Shown: positions 49,592-58,446 of the stretch, piece by piece
How positions within the stretch are numbered: position 1 is the first letter of the stretch
Layout of the letters: every line of letters starts with the position of its first letter
Assembly: GCA_016744015.1 (NCBI GenBank)
Contig: JADGFD010000014.1
Location: forward strand, 17,505-81,504
Length of the DNA stretch: 64,000 nt
Origin: Paracoccaceae bacterium
Lineage (GTDB): Bacteria; Pseudomonadota; Alphaproteobacteria; Rhodobacterales; Rhodobacteraceae
Direction: 5' to 3'
Made by a program: the position numbers and the translations under genes
Notes under the pieces: generated by a model
Seen by the model: the letters and a program-made list of their open reading frames with translations, nothing else
Database searches by the model: none
What the model was told of the DNA's origin: nothing

Positions 49592-52249
49592 ATGCTTTCG
49601 CTCAACGCCCTGATTGCCGCCAGCCTTGGCTATGCAGTGCTGCTTTTTACCATCGCGTTTTGGGCCGAGCGCCGCGCCCAAGCGGGCCGCATTGGTTGGC
49701 TGCGCTCGCCTTTTGTCTACACGCTTTCAATTTCGGTCTATTGCACGGGGTGGACATTTTATGGTGCGGTAGGTTCCGCCGCCCGCAATGGGTTTGAGTT
49801 TGTCACCATTTATTTGGGCCCAACGCTGGTTTTCATCGGCTGGTGGTGGCTTTTGCGCAAACTTCTGCGCATTGGCCGCGCCCAGCGCATTACGTCCATC
49901 GCTGACCTGATTTCCTCGCGCTATGGCAAAAGTACCACGCTGGCGGTGCTGGTGACGCTGCTCGCCGTTATTGGCTCCACGCCTTATATTGCGCTGCAAC
50001 TCCAGTCTATTACCCTGAGCTTTTCGGTGTTTGAAAGTGGAGGCCATGCCAACCTGACAGCCTTTTGGGTGGCGGCTGGGCTTGCGGTTTTTACCATTCT
50101 TTTTGGCACGCGCAATGTAGATGCTAATGAGCGCCACCACGGGGTGGTGACCGCTATCGCGATTGAGGCGGTGGTGAAGCTGGTGGCCCTGCTTTCGGTT
50201 GGGGTGTTTGTGGTCTGGGGCATTGCGGGCGGTCCTGCTGAAATATTTGCTAAAGCCCCGCCAGAGTTGCTGCGGGGCGATAGCATTTTCTCGGCACGCT
50301 GGGTGAGCCTGACCATGCTTTCCGCCATGGCGATCATCACTCTGCCCCGTATGTTTCAGGTGATCGTGGTTGAAAACGCTGATGAAAAACACTTGGCGAC
50401 GGCTAGTTGGGCCTTTCCAGGTTATCTTTTTTTGATGAGCCTTTTTGTGCTGCCCATTGCCATTGCGGGCAATGCGCTTATGCCCGAAGGTTCAAACCCT
50501 GATCTTTATGTGCTTTCACTGCCGCTTTCTCAGGGGCAGGAAAACCTTGCGCTGCTGGCTTTTCTTGGTGGGTTTTCCTCTGCCACATCCATGGTGATTA
50601 TTGCTGCGATTGCGCTCTCTACCATGGTTTCCAACCATATAATCATGCCACTTTGGCTGCGGTTTGCGCCGCAAGGTACCGAAACATCCGGGGATGTGCG
50701 CACCATTCTCCTCCGGTCCCGCCGCCTGTCCATTGCCGGAATTTTGTTGCTTGGATACCTCTATTTCCGCCTCACGGGCGGCTCGGGTGCATTGGCTTCT
50801 ATTGGCCTCATTGCTTTTGCGGGCATGGCGCAAATTATTCCCTCCCTGTTTGGGGGGCTGTTTTGGCGCGGGGCCACGCGCACAGGCGCTTTGCTCGGGC
50901 TGCTCTCGGGGTTTGCCGTTTGGGCCTATACGCTGTTTTTGCCCAGCTTTGAAGGCGGCTTTGTTCTTTCACAAACCGCTATTGAAAACGGCCCATTTGG
51001 CCTTGGCTTTCTGACGCCAAATGCCCTGTTTGGCCTCATGGGTTATGATCCGCTGGTGCATTCGCTGTTCTGGTCGATGACCTTTAATATCACGCTGTTT
51101 ATCCTTGGCTCGCTGCTTTCTACGCCCCGCCCGCTTGAACGCATACAAGCCAGCCAGTTTGTCGATGTGTTCCGGCTCGACAAATCCACCGGCTCTTATC
51201 TTGTTTCCCGCTCGGCCACGTCCGAAGACCTGTTTACGCTAGCGCAGAGGATATTGGGGGCAGACCCCGCCCAGCGGCTGTTTTCCGAAATGGCCCAGCA
51301 GCAGGGCAAGGCGCAGGGCTTGCCAGATGCCACCGACAAGCTGGTGCAAACCTTGGAGCGGGAGCTGGCAGGCTCGGTTGGGGCAGCTTCGGCCCATGCG
51401 ATGGTGAGCCAAATCGCAGGGGGTGGCACGGTTTCGGTGGATGAGTTGATGAAAATCGCCGATGAAACCGCACAGATTGTGGAGTATTCCCAGCAGCTTG
51501 AAAACCAATCTCACCGTTTGGAGCTCGCCATGCAGGAACTGCGCGGCGCCAATGCTCAGCTTACTGAAATGGGAGCGCAAAAGGATGCGTTTTTGAGCCA
51601 GGTTTCCCATGAGCTGCGCACGCCTATGACCTCGATCCGGTCATTTTCGGAAATCCTGCGGGATAGCGAGAGCCTTGATTTGCCCGATGCCAAGCGTTTT
51701 CTGGGCATTATTCAGGATGAAAGCGTGCGCCTTACCCGCCTGTTGGATGAGATTTTGGACCTGAGCCATTTAGAAAGTGGCCGAGGGCAGCTTTTGCTGG
51801 AGCCGGTCGTGTTACAAGACGTGATTGAGAAATCGCTAAACGCTACGGGTGCGCTTTTGGAGGAGGCCGAAATCGCGGTGCATAACGAGCTGCCCGAAGC
51901 GCCGGTTATGGTTATGGCCAATTTTGACCGCCTCGCGCAGGTGTTTATTAACCTGATTTCCAACACCGTTAAATATGGCCGAGGGGAAAGCCCCAAGCTG
52001 ACCATTAGTGTTGCGATCTTAGGCGAAACGGTGACCATAGTGATGGCCGATAATGGCCCCGGCATCGCGGCGGCTAACCGCAAAAAGGTATTTGAGAAGT
52101 TCACGCGGCTTTCTGAGGCTAACCTTGCAGGTAGTGCCGGCCTCGGCTTGCCGATCAGCCGGGAGATAATGCGCAATTTGCAGGGGGACCTTGCCCTCAA
52201 ACCCAGCCGCCACGGTGCTGTATTTGAAGTGAGCATTCCACTTGTTTAG
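49592..52249 (+). CDS. Sodium/solute symporter-histidine kinase hybrid (CbrA/CrbS-like)
   Basis: 885 residues. The first ~510 have the symporter (SSF/PutP) fold with about 12-13 helices (CTGWTFYGAVGSAARNGFEF; GGFSSATSMVIIAAIALSTM). A soluble linker (about 515-620) fits the STAC domain of such proteins, followed by coiled coil and the HisKA domain with phospho-His673 in VSHELRTPM. The HATPase domain has VFINLISNTVKYG (N box), MADNGPGI and SAGLGLPIS. This type couples solute sensing to signalling, as in acetate or histidine response systems. Substrate unknown. There is no fused receiver. Confidence 0.93.
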   Translation: MLSLNALIAASLGYAVLLFTIAFWAERRAQAGRIGWLRSPFVYTLSISVYCTGWTFYGAVGSAARNGFEFVTIYLGPTLVFIGWWWLLRKLLRIGRAQRITSIADLISSRYGKSTTLAVLVTLLAVIGSTPYIALQLQSITLSFSVFESGGHANLTAFWVAAGLAVFTILFGTRNVDANERHHGVVTAIAIEAVVKLVALLSVGVFVVWGIAGGPAEIFAKAPPELLRGDSIFSARWVSLTMLSAMAIITLPRMFQVIVVENADEKHLATASWAFPGYLFLMSLFVLPIAIAGNALMPEGSNPDLYVLSLPLSQGQENLALLAFLGGFSSATSMVIIAAIALSTMVSNHIIMPLWLRFAPQGTETSGDVRTILLRSRRLSIAGILLLGYLYFRLTGGSGALASIGLIAFAGMAQIIPSLFGGLFWRGATRTGALLGLLSGFAVWAYTLFLPSFEGGFVLSQTAIENGPFGLGFLTPNALFGLMGYDPLVHSLFWSMTFNITLFILGSLLSTPRPLERIQASQFVDVFRLDKSTGSYLVSRSATSEDLFTLAQRILGADPAQRLFSEMAQQQGKAQGLPDATDKLVQTLERELAGSVGAASAHAMVSQIAGGGTVSVDELMKIADETAQIVEYSQQLENQSHRLELAMQELRGANAQLTEMGAQKDAFLSQVSHELRTPMTSIRSFSEILRDSESLDLPDAKRFLGIIQDESVRLTRLLDEILDLSHLESGRGQLLLEPVVLQDVIEKSLNATGALLEEAEIAVHNELPEAPVMVMANFDRLAQVFINLISNTVKYGRGESPKLTISVAILGETVTIVMADNGPGIAAANRKKVFEKFTRLSEANLAGSAGLGLPISREIMRNLQGDLALKPSRHGAVFEVSIPLV

Positions 52250-52565
52250 AGAATAGAACACCCAAGTTTTGGTTGTGCAACATAGCGCTAGCACACTGTG
52301 TTATAACGGTAATAAGTCTATCTATCATGTCTACGGTCCTAGGTTAGTAGATATGATAAGTCTCTCGATAGTATTGGGGAAAGAAATTCAATTCTACAGG
52401 GAGTCATCTAAATTTTTGCCACGTTTTTGGGCGATGAGGCTTTTCAATCCGCGCCATCACGTAGGCACGCTTTCAATTTCTCAGCCTGCCTATTGCGCAG
52501 AGGGCAGTGCGATTGTATGTATTAAAGTAACACCTCGTTTCACTATGTTACCGAAAGATTGATCC
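52250..52565. other. Upstream region of fabA
   Basis: I see no real gene in these 316 bases. A frame from 52269 lacks any family resemblance and has an unlikely composition. The region is A+T-richer than its flanks. It holds the inverted repeat at 52323-52358 and presumably the fabA promoter. Confidence 0.45.
52323..52358. repeat. Inverted repeat upstream of fabA
   Basis: TATCATGTCTAC (52323-52334) and GTAGATATGATA (52347-52358) form a 12-base-pair stem with one G-T pair and a 12-base loop that contains CCTAGG. It lies about 208 bases ahead of fabA and 74 past the kinase gene. It could be a terminator stem (no clear U-tract) or an operator. Confidence 0.45.
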
Positions 52566-53072
52566 ATGAGCGACCGCCCCTCCAGCATAGATTATGAAGG
52601 CCTGCTCGCCTGCGCGCGCGGCGAAATGTTTGGCCTTGGCAACCCGCAGCTACCGCTGCCGCCCATGCTGATGATGGATCGGATCACCGAGATTTCGGCC
52701 GATGGCGGCTCTAATGGTCAAGGCCATGTGGTGGCCGAGCTGGACATCAACCCCGAGCTTTGGTTCTTCCCTTGCCATTTTGTGGGCAACCCCATTATGC
52801 CCGGCTGCCTTGGCCTTGATGGCATGTGGCAGCTTACCGGTTTTAATTTGGGCTGGCGCGGGATGAAGGGCAAAGGCATGGCGCTGGGCTCGGGAGATGT
52901 GAAGTTCACCGGTATGGTCACCCCAAAAACCAAGCTTGTGCGCTATGAAATTGATTTCACCCGTGTGATTGACCGCCGCCTCAAAGTAGGCCGCGCCAAT
53001 GGCAAAATGTTTGCGGATGGTGAGTTGTGTTATGAAGTGACCGACCTTAAGGTTGGCCTGTCGCAAGAATAA
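52566..53072 (+). CDS. fabA: 3-hydroxydecanoyl-ACP dehydratase/isomerase
   Basis: 168 residues, standard for FabA, which makes trans-2-decenoyl-ACP and isomerises it to cis-3, starting unsaturated fatty acid synthesis. The active-site His71 is in [13 protein letters not shown] and Asp85 in LGLDGMWQL. It is followed by fabB and fabI in the same direction, as in related bacteria, where an Irr/Fur-family gene often precedes it; none is seen here. Confidence 0.97.
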   Translation: MSDRPSSIDYEGLLACARGEMFGLGNPQLPLPPMLMMDRITEISADGGSNGQGHVVAELDINPELWFFPCHFVGNPIMPGCLGLDGMWQLTGFNLGWRGMKGKGMALGSGDVKFTGMVTPKTKLVRYEIDFTRVIDRRLKVGRANGKMFADGELCYEVTDLKVGLSQE

Positions 53073-53093
53073 ACCCTTTTGAAAGGACCGCTT

Positions 53094-54323
53094 ATGCGTC
53101 GAGTTGTTGTCACCGGATTAGGGGTGGTATCCCCGATCGGGAATAGTGCTGACGAGGTTTTGGCCGCGCTAAAGGCGGGCCGATCCGGCATTAAAGCGAA
53201 CGAAGAAATGGCCGCGCGGGGCTTTCGCAGCCAGATCGCAGGCGAGCCGGACATTAACGTGGCCGAGCATATTGATAAGCGCACCTTGCGTTTTATGGGG
53301 CGCGGCGCGGCCTATGCCTATATTGCCATGGGGCAAGCTATTGCTGATGCCGGGCTTTCTGAAGATGATATCTCCAACCCACGCACAGGCCTCGTGGCTG
53401 GCTCCGGCGGGCCTTCAACTTCGGCTATGTTTACCGCGCATCAAATCGTGCTGGAAAAGGGTGCGCCTAAGCGCATCGGGCCGTTTGCGGTGCCGAAGTG
53501 CATGTCCTCAACCGTGTCGGCTAACCTTGCGACGGCTTACAAGATCAAAGGCATCAATTATTCAATTACCTCGGCTTGCTCAACAAGCCTGCATTGTATC
53601 GGCTCTGCGTCCGAGCAGATCATGATGGGTAAGCAAGACCTGATGTTTGCCGGTGGTGGCGAGGAGCTGGATTGGACGCTTTCTTGCCTTTTTGACGCGA
53701 TGGGCGCGATGAGCAGCAAATATAACGAAACCCCTGAAAAAGCCTCTCGGGCTTTTGATGCGGAGCGTGATGGCTTTGTAATTGCGGGCGGCGGCGGCAT
53801 GCTGGTGCTTGAGGAGCTTGAACACGCCAAAGCGCGCGGTGCAACAATTTATGCCGAAGTCACCGGCTATGCCGCTACATCGGACGGCCATGATATGGTG
53901 GCGCCTTCCGGTGAAGGCGGCGAGCGGGCGATGCGGCTAGCATTAGAAAGCCTGCCCGAGGGCCGCAAGGTGGGTTATATCAACGCCCACGGCACCAGCA
54001 CACCGGTTGGTGATGTCGGTGAGGTTGAGGCTGTGCGGCGGGTGTTTGGCCAAGGAAACACCCCTCCCATCAGCTCCACCAAATCCATGACGGGCCACTC
54101 GCAAGGGGCCACTGGCGCGCTGGAAGCGATCTTCTGTTTGCTGATGCTTAAAGATGATTTTATTGCGCCTTCGATCAATGTAGAAACGCTTGATGAAGCC
54201 CTCGACCCCGCTGAAATTGCCACCAAATTGGTGGAAAACGCCGGGCTTGATACTGTAATGACCAACAGCTTCGGCTTTGGCGGCACCAACGGCTCGATGC
54301 TGTTGAGTAAATTTGTGGAGTAG
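53094..54323 (+). CDS. fabB: 3-oxoacyl-ACP synthase I
   Basis: 409 residues from the ATG at 53094; a TTG 15 bases upstream is in frame, but GAAAGGA fits the ATG better. It elongates acyl-ACP, including unsaturated chains. Cys162 in [12 protein letters not shown] is the nucleophile; the catalytic histidines are in [11 protein letters not shown] and [13 protein letters not shown]. Operon partner of fabA and fabI. Confidence 0.97.
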   Translation: MRRVVVTGLGVVSPIGNSADEVLAALKAGRSGIKANEEMAARGFRSQIAGEPDINVAEHIDKRTLRFMGRGAAYAYIAMGQAIADAGLSEDDISNPRTGLVAGSGGPSTSAMFTAHQIVLEKGAPKRIGPFAVPKCMSSTVSANLATAYKIKGINYSITSACSTSLHCIGSASEQIMMGKQDLMFAGGGEELDWTLSCLFDAMGAMSSKYNETPEKASRAFDAERDGFVIAGGGGMLVLEELEHAKARGATIYAEVTGYAATSDGHDMVAPSGEGGERAMRLALESLPEGRKVGYINAHGTSTPVGDVGEVEAVRRVFGQGNTPPISSTKSMTGHSQGATGALEAIFCLLMLKDDFIAPSINVETLDEALDPAEIATKLVENAGLDTVMTNSFGFGGTNGSMLLSKFVE

Positions 54324-54328
54324 GGCGC

Positions 54329-55117
54329 ATGGCTGACCTAATGAAGGGTAAACGCGGGCTGGTGATGGGGGTTGCTAACAACCGCTCCATCGCGTGGGGC
54401 ATTGCGAAAACGCTGGCTGCCGAGGGGGCCGAGCTGGCCTTTACCTATCAAGGCGAGGCCTTTGGAAAACGGGTGCGGCCCTTGGCCGAAAGCCTTGGTT
54501 CAAGCCTTGTGCTTGATGCCGATGTGCAGAGCGAGGAGTCCCTTGATGGCGTTTTTAAAACGCTAAAAGATGAATGGGGCACTATAGATTTTCTCGTCCA
54601 CGCCATTGCCTATTCCGACAAAGAAGAACTAACTGGGCGCTTCATCGGCACCTCGCGTAAGAACTTCCTCAATTCGATGGATATTTCCTGCTACAGCCTG
54701 ATTGACGTTTCCCGCCGTGCCGCGCCGCTTATGAAAGACGGCGGCTCGATCATTACGCTTACCTATTTTGGCTCACAACGCGTCATCCCGAATTATAACG
54801 TAATGGGTGTGGCCAAAGCGGCGCTGGAAAGCACCGTACGCTACCTTGCCAATGATCTTGGCCCAGATGGCATTCGAGTAAATGCCGTAAGCCCCGGTCC
54901 GATGAAAACCCTTGCGGGGGCTGCCATTGGCGGCGCGCGCAAGGTTTACCGTCACACCGAGGAAAACGCGCCGCTGCGTAGCAATGCGACACTGGAATCT
55001 GTAGGTGGCACCGCGATGTTCCTAATGTCGGATTACGGCGCGCATACCACGGGTGAAAATATCTTTGTGGATAGCGGCTACCATGCGCTTGGTATGGCTC
55101 AGGCTGAAAACCTGTAG
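54329..55117 (+). CDS. fabI: Enoyl-ACP reductase (NADH)
   Basis: 262 residues of the short-chain dehydrogenase type. It completes each elongation cycle by reducing the enoyl-ACP. NAD-binding opening GLVMGVANNRSIAWGIAKTL; catalytic Tyr156 and Lys163 in FGSQRVIPNYNVMGVAKAAL, with Tyr146 nearby. The Tyr-X6-Lys spacing identifies FabI rather than FabL/FabV. Starts five bases after the fabB stop. It is the last gene of the fab operon. Confidence 0.97.
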   Translation: MADLMKGKRGLVMGVANNRSIAWGIAKTLAAEGAELAFTYQGEAFGKRVRPLAESLGSSLVLDADVQSEESLDGVFKTLKDEWGTIDFLVHAIAYSDKEELTGRFIGTSRKNFLNSMDISCYSLIDVSRRAAPLMKDGGSIITLTYFGSQRVIPNYNVMGVAKAALESTVRYLANDLGPDGIRVNAVSPGPMKTLAGAAIGGARKVYRHTEENAPLRSNATLESVGGTAMFLMSDYGAHTTGENIFVDSGYHALGMAQAENL

Positions 55118-55326
55118 GACAAGCTCGGTATCACCATATAGCGCATTGACGTAGCGCCCTAGAGAACCCCCTTGGCCAACGGATGAAAGCCGTGTGACAG
55201 CATTAAGGGCCGTTTGCGCAAAGGATGCTATGCCGGAAATTATACAGGTAAAAATAGACAAGGTCTTCGTCGTTTATTGAGCTAAAAACGATGTTTGGAA
55301 GCTACACAAATAGGGAGAATGTAACC

Positions 55327-56013
55327 TTGGGCATTACAACCTGTATCTTCGACGCTTACGGCACATTATTTGACGTGGCCGCCGCTGCCCGAATCGCGGC
55401 TCAGGAGCTGGGGCGGGAAGAATTTGCTGCCAAATGGCCAGAGATTGCCGCGAATTGGCGGGCAAAGCAGCTGCAATACACATGGCTCAGAGCGGTTTCT
55501 GACACGCATTGCGATTTTTGGCGCGTCACGCAAGACGGGCTGGATTATGCGCTGGAAGCGGCGGATATGGCCCACCCAGAATTGCGCGAAAGGCTTCTGG
55601 CACTTTATTGGGAGCTTTCGGCCTTTCCGGAAGTGCCTGAAATGCTGGCCGCCCTAAAATCGGCGGGGTTAAAAACCGGCATACTTTCCAATGGCTCACC
55701 ACGAATGCTTTCTGGGGCGGTGGAGAGCGCGGGCATAGGCGATATGCTGGACGCGGTTTTGAGCGTTGAGCAGCTTGGTGTCTTTAAGCCCCATCCTTCA
55801 GTATATCGCATGGTCGATGGGCATTTTGCTGTGCAGCCAAAGCAGGTGCTGTTTGTGTCATCCAATGGCTGGGATGCTAGCTATGCAGCCCATCACGGCT
55901 TTCAAACCGTCTGGATAAACCGCGCGGGCGAGCCGATGGACCGCTTGCCGAGCACCCCGCAGCATATTATGCATGATCTAACGGACATTCCCAAACTGGC
56001 GGCGCGCTTATGA
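55327..56013 (+). CDS. Haloacid dehalogenase type II-like hydrolase
   Basis: 228 residues if read from the TTG at 55327, which has AGGGAGAA about eight bases ahead; an ATG at 55291 in the same frame lacks a ribosome site. Catalytic Asp9 is in IFDAYGTLFDV. SNGSPRMLSGAVESAG supplies the Ser/Asn motif and KPHPSVYRMV the Lys motif; VSSNGWDASYAAHHGF is typical of the (S)-2-haloacid dehalogenase branch. Real substrate is unknown. The last 4 bases overlap the next gene. Confidence 0.87.
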   Translation: MGITTCIFDAYGTLFDVAAAARIAAQELGREEFAAKWPEIAANWRAKQLQYTWLRAVSDTHCDFWRVTQDGLDYALEAADMAHPELRERLLALYWELSAFPEVPEMLAALKSAGLKTGILSNGSPRMLSGAVESAGIGDMLDAVLSVEQLGVFKPHPSVYRMVDGHFAVQPKQVLFVSSNGWDASYAAHHGFQTVWINRAGEPMDRLPSTPQHIMHDLTDIPKLAARL

Positions 56014-56837
56014 CAAAATTTACAACCCATGATGGCCTTACGCTTGACTATAAAATCGAGGGTGAGGGCAAGCCCTTGCTTTGCTTGCCCGGCCTGACCC
56101 GCGATCTTTATGATTTTGATGAGTTGGCAGGGGCCATGCGCGGCGAAGCGCAGGTGATCAGGCTCACGATGCGCGGGCGGGGGCGCTCGGGTTGGGCCAC
56201 GGATTATACCAGCTATAATATCGTGCAAGAAGCGCGCGATGCTGTTGAATTCATGGATTTTCTTGGGCTGGAAAAGGCCACGATTGTAGGCACATCCCGC
56301 GGGGGCTTTAATGCCATGATTTTGGCGGCCACCGCGCCGGAGCGGCTGGCGGGCGTGTTGCTCAATGATATCGGCCCTGAGCTGATGCAAGGCGGCATCG
56401 GCGATATTATGGACCGCATTGGCAAGCCTCCCGAAGCTCAGAGCCTTGCGGCGCTGGTGGCGTGTATGAAGGGTGACATGCGTGCCGATTTTCCCGACCT
56501 GACCGAGGCCAAGTGGGCGGAACTGGCACAGCGCTGGTTTGTGGTCTCTGATGGCGACGTGGCGCTGAATTATGACCCCGGCATCGGCAAAGCCATGCAC
56601 GAGCAAGCCCAAGGCGAAGCGCCAGACCTGTGGGGCTTGTTTGACCTGATGGCAGGGGTGCCACTGGCGCTGCTGCGGGGGGCGAACTCGGATTTACTGA
56701 GCGCCGAAACCGCCGCACAAATGCAGAGCCGCCGGCCAGATATGCTCTATGCCGAAGTGCCAAACCGCGGGCATATCCCATTTTTGGATGAGCCGGAATC
56801 GCTTTCCGTCATCCGTGAATTATTGGCGCTGGCATGA
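56010..56837 (+). CDS. Alpha/beta hydrolase
   Basis: 275 residues of the alpha/beta hydrolase fold. The nucleophile elbow is GTSRGGF with Ser96; the oxyanion loop is LPGLTRDLYDF, and NRGHIPFLDEPE near the C-terminus gives the catalytic His. Substrate unknown: esterase, lactonase or dienelactone-type hydrolysis are possible. It lies between the HAD gene and the dehydratase gene with 4-base overlaps on both sides, so the three form one operon. Confidence 0.88.
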   Translation: MTKFTTHDGLTLDYKIEGEGKPLLCLPGLTRDLYDFDELAGAMRGEAQVIRLTMRGRGRSGWATDYTSYNIVQEARDAVEFMDFLGLEKATIVGTSRGGFNAMILAATAPERLAGVLLNDIGPELMQGGIGDIMDRIGKPPEAQSLAALVACMKGDMRADFPDLTEAKWAELAQRWFVVSDGDVALNYDPGIGKAMHEQAQGEAPDLWGLFDLMAGVPLALLRGANSDLLSAETAAQMQSRRPDMLYAEVPNRGHIPFLDEPESLSVIRELLALA

Positions 56838-57793
56838 GCTCGCTAGAGATGATCCACGCCGCTTATGCGCGAATAAAACCGGTGGTGCGGCGAACCCCGC
56901 TGCTATCTTCACCCTTTCTGGACGAGATTGCGGGGCGCAAGCTGCTGGTCAAGCCTGAGTGTTTGCAACACACCGGCAGCTTTAAATTCCGCGGGGCGTA
57001 TGCGGCGCTTTCCGGCATGGAGGGGGCCGCGCGGGTGCGGGGTGTGATTGCGTTTTCTTCGGGCAACCATGCGCAGGGGGTGGCGTTGGCGGCCAGAATG
57101 CATGGCACCACGGCCACTATTATTATGCCCGCTGATGCGCCGGAGCTGAAAATCGAAAACACCAAGGCGCTGGGGGCTGAAGTGGTGCTTTATGATCGTG
57201 CCAGCGAGGACCGTGACGAAATAGGCGCGCGCCTGAGCGCTGAGCGTGGGTTGACGCTGGTAAAGCCCTTTGACGAGCCGCTGGTTATAGCGGGGCAGGC
57301 CAGCGTGGGGCTGGAAATGGCAGCGCAATATGAGGCTTTGGAGGCTGAAGTGCTGGTGCCCTGTGGCGGCGGTGGGCTAACTTCCGGCGTGGCGTTGGCG
57401 CTTTCTGAAGCACGGCCGGGCTGGCGGGTGCACCCTGTAGAACCTGAGGAATTTGACGATGCCACGCGCTCGCTGGTGAGCGGCAACCGGGAAGAAAACA
57501 CTCGCCGTGACGGCTCGATATGTGATGCGATTATCACACCCAGTGTCGGCAAAATCACCTTTCCTATCCTGCGCAAACATTGCGCGGCAGGGATCGTGGT
57601 GTCTGAGGACGAAGCCCTGCAAGCCATGGCGCTAGCGTTCTCCCGCCTGAAAATCGTGCTGGAACCGGGCGGGGCCGTGGCGCTGGCCGCTGCCCTATTT
57701 TATGGCAGTAAGCTCAGTGGCGATACTGTGATTGCCGTGGCTTCTGGGGGTAATGTGGATGCCGAGATGTTTGCGCGGGCGGTGGGGCGCTAG
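56834..57793 (+). CDS. PLP-dependent threonine/serine dehydratase
   Basis: 319 residues of fold-type II PLP enzymes. Lys51 in SFKFRGAY is the cofactor lysine, SSGNHAQGVAL binds the substrate carboxylate and the PCGGGGLTSG loop holds the phosphate. It lacks the C-terminal regulatory ACT domain of IlvA and is nearest to catabolic threonine dehydratase, serine racemase or hydroxyaspartate dehydratase; I cannot choose among these. Last gene of the HAD-hydrolase-dehydratase operon. Confidence 0.88.
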   Translation: MSSLEMIHAAYARIKPVVRRTPLLSSPFLDEIAGRKLLVKPECLQHTGSFKFRGAYAALSGMEGAARVRGVIAFSSGNHAQGVALAARMHGTTATIIMPADAPELKIENTKALGAEVVLYDRASEDRDEIGARLSAERGLTLVKPFDEPLVIAGQASVGLEMAAQYEALEAEVLVPCGGGGLTSGVALALSEARPGWRVHPVEPEEFDDATRSLVSGNREENTRRDGSICDAIITPSVGKITFPILRKHCAAGIVVSEDEALQAMALAFSRLKIVLEPGGAVALAAALFYGSKLSGDTVIAVASGGNVDAEMFARAVGR

Positions 57794-57862
57794 GGATGCC
57801 AACACAGTTTTTCTCCATGGAATTGCAGGCTCAGGTGCAGAGCCGGACTAAAATTACAGCGG

Positions 57863-58198
57863 TTGACCAAAAATCTTGAAGAGGACACATTACGTAATGG
57901 AACGATTCTCTCTAAAGACTTCGAGCGTATTATTAGCATTTTACAAGAGGAAACCGTTTGTTTTAAGGCCGATGATTTGCATCGTTTTTTAGCTAACTTC
58001 TGGTCCCTCCCAGGGTTGTTAAACGCAACTCAAAGAAAGCGGATGTGTGACACTATTGTGCATGTTCAACTGCAATTCATAACGAAAAGAAGTGCTCTTG
58101 TTCTTGCAGATGCAGTTGATATGTTAGCGGAAGAAAAGGAAATCGGGGGCTACCTTGATGAGCTTGGAAAAACCGGAGAAATGGCCGACGCTTGTTAA
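57863..58198 (+). CDS. Possible small hypothetical protein
   Basis: A 111-residue frame beginning at a TTG, with no convincing ribosome site. The product is charged and helical (RIISILQEETVCFKADDLH; DAVDMLAEEKEIGGYLDEL), looks protein-like and is A+T-rich in DNA compared with its neighbours. No family recognised. It lies in an otherwise empty 464-base interval between the dehydratase and Trm112-like genes. Could be a recently acquired gene or a chance frame. Confidence 0.4.
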   Translation: MTKNLEEDTLRNGTILSKDFERIISILQEETVCFKADDLHRFLANFWSLPGLLNATQRKRMCDTIVHVQLQFITKRSALVLADAVDMLAEEKEIGGYLDELGKTGEMADAC

Positions 58199-58236
58199 GG
58201 GAGGCACGTCCCTCTGGTTCTTAGGCGGTCGCCAAA

Positions 58237-58260
58237 GGTGCGTGGAGACCACGCACCCTA
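58237..58260. repeat. REP-like hairpin that supplies the Trm112-like stop codon
   Basis: GGTGCGTGG (58237-58245) and CCACGCACC (58249-58257) form a perfect nine-base-pair stem with an AGA loop, followed by CTA. That CTA (58258-58260) is the minus-strand TAG stop of the small gene. Like the element at 43836-43860 it ends CCCTA and sits between convergent genes. Terminator function for both strands is likely. Confidence 0.55.
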
Positions 58261-58443
58261 CACATCAAGCACCCGCGCCTCGTCCACTAGCATAACCGGA
58301 ATGCCGTTGCGAATCGGGAAGGCCAGCCCCGCGCCTTTGGACACCAGCTCCTGCTTGGCTGCGTCATAGCGCAAGGTGGAGCGGGTGACGGGGCAGACGA
58401 GGGCTTCTAGAAGTTTTGGGTCGGTTTTGCTGGTGTCACTCAC
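58258..58443 (-). CDS. Trm112-like protein
   Basis: 61 residues. [20 protein letters not shown] and [17 protein letters not shown] match the bacterial Trm112/UPF0434 group, whose eukaryotic and archaeal relatives activate methyltransferases. The zinc-binding cysteines of the classical domain are mostly absent (one Cys, in VCPVTR), as is common in alphaproteobacterial members. It follows the thioredoxin gene with a 3-base gap. Confidence 0.85.
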   Translation of the reverse strand: MSDTSKTDPKLLEALVCPVTRSTLRYDAAKQELVSKGAGLAFPIRNGIPVMLVDEARVLDV

Positions 58444-58446
58444 AGC

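Noticed and set aside
52269..52562. A 97-codon frame before fabA
   Set aside because: No ribosome site, unlikely composition, no family resemblance, and it ends at the fabA start by chance.
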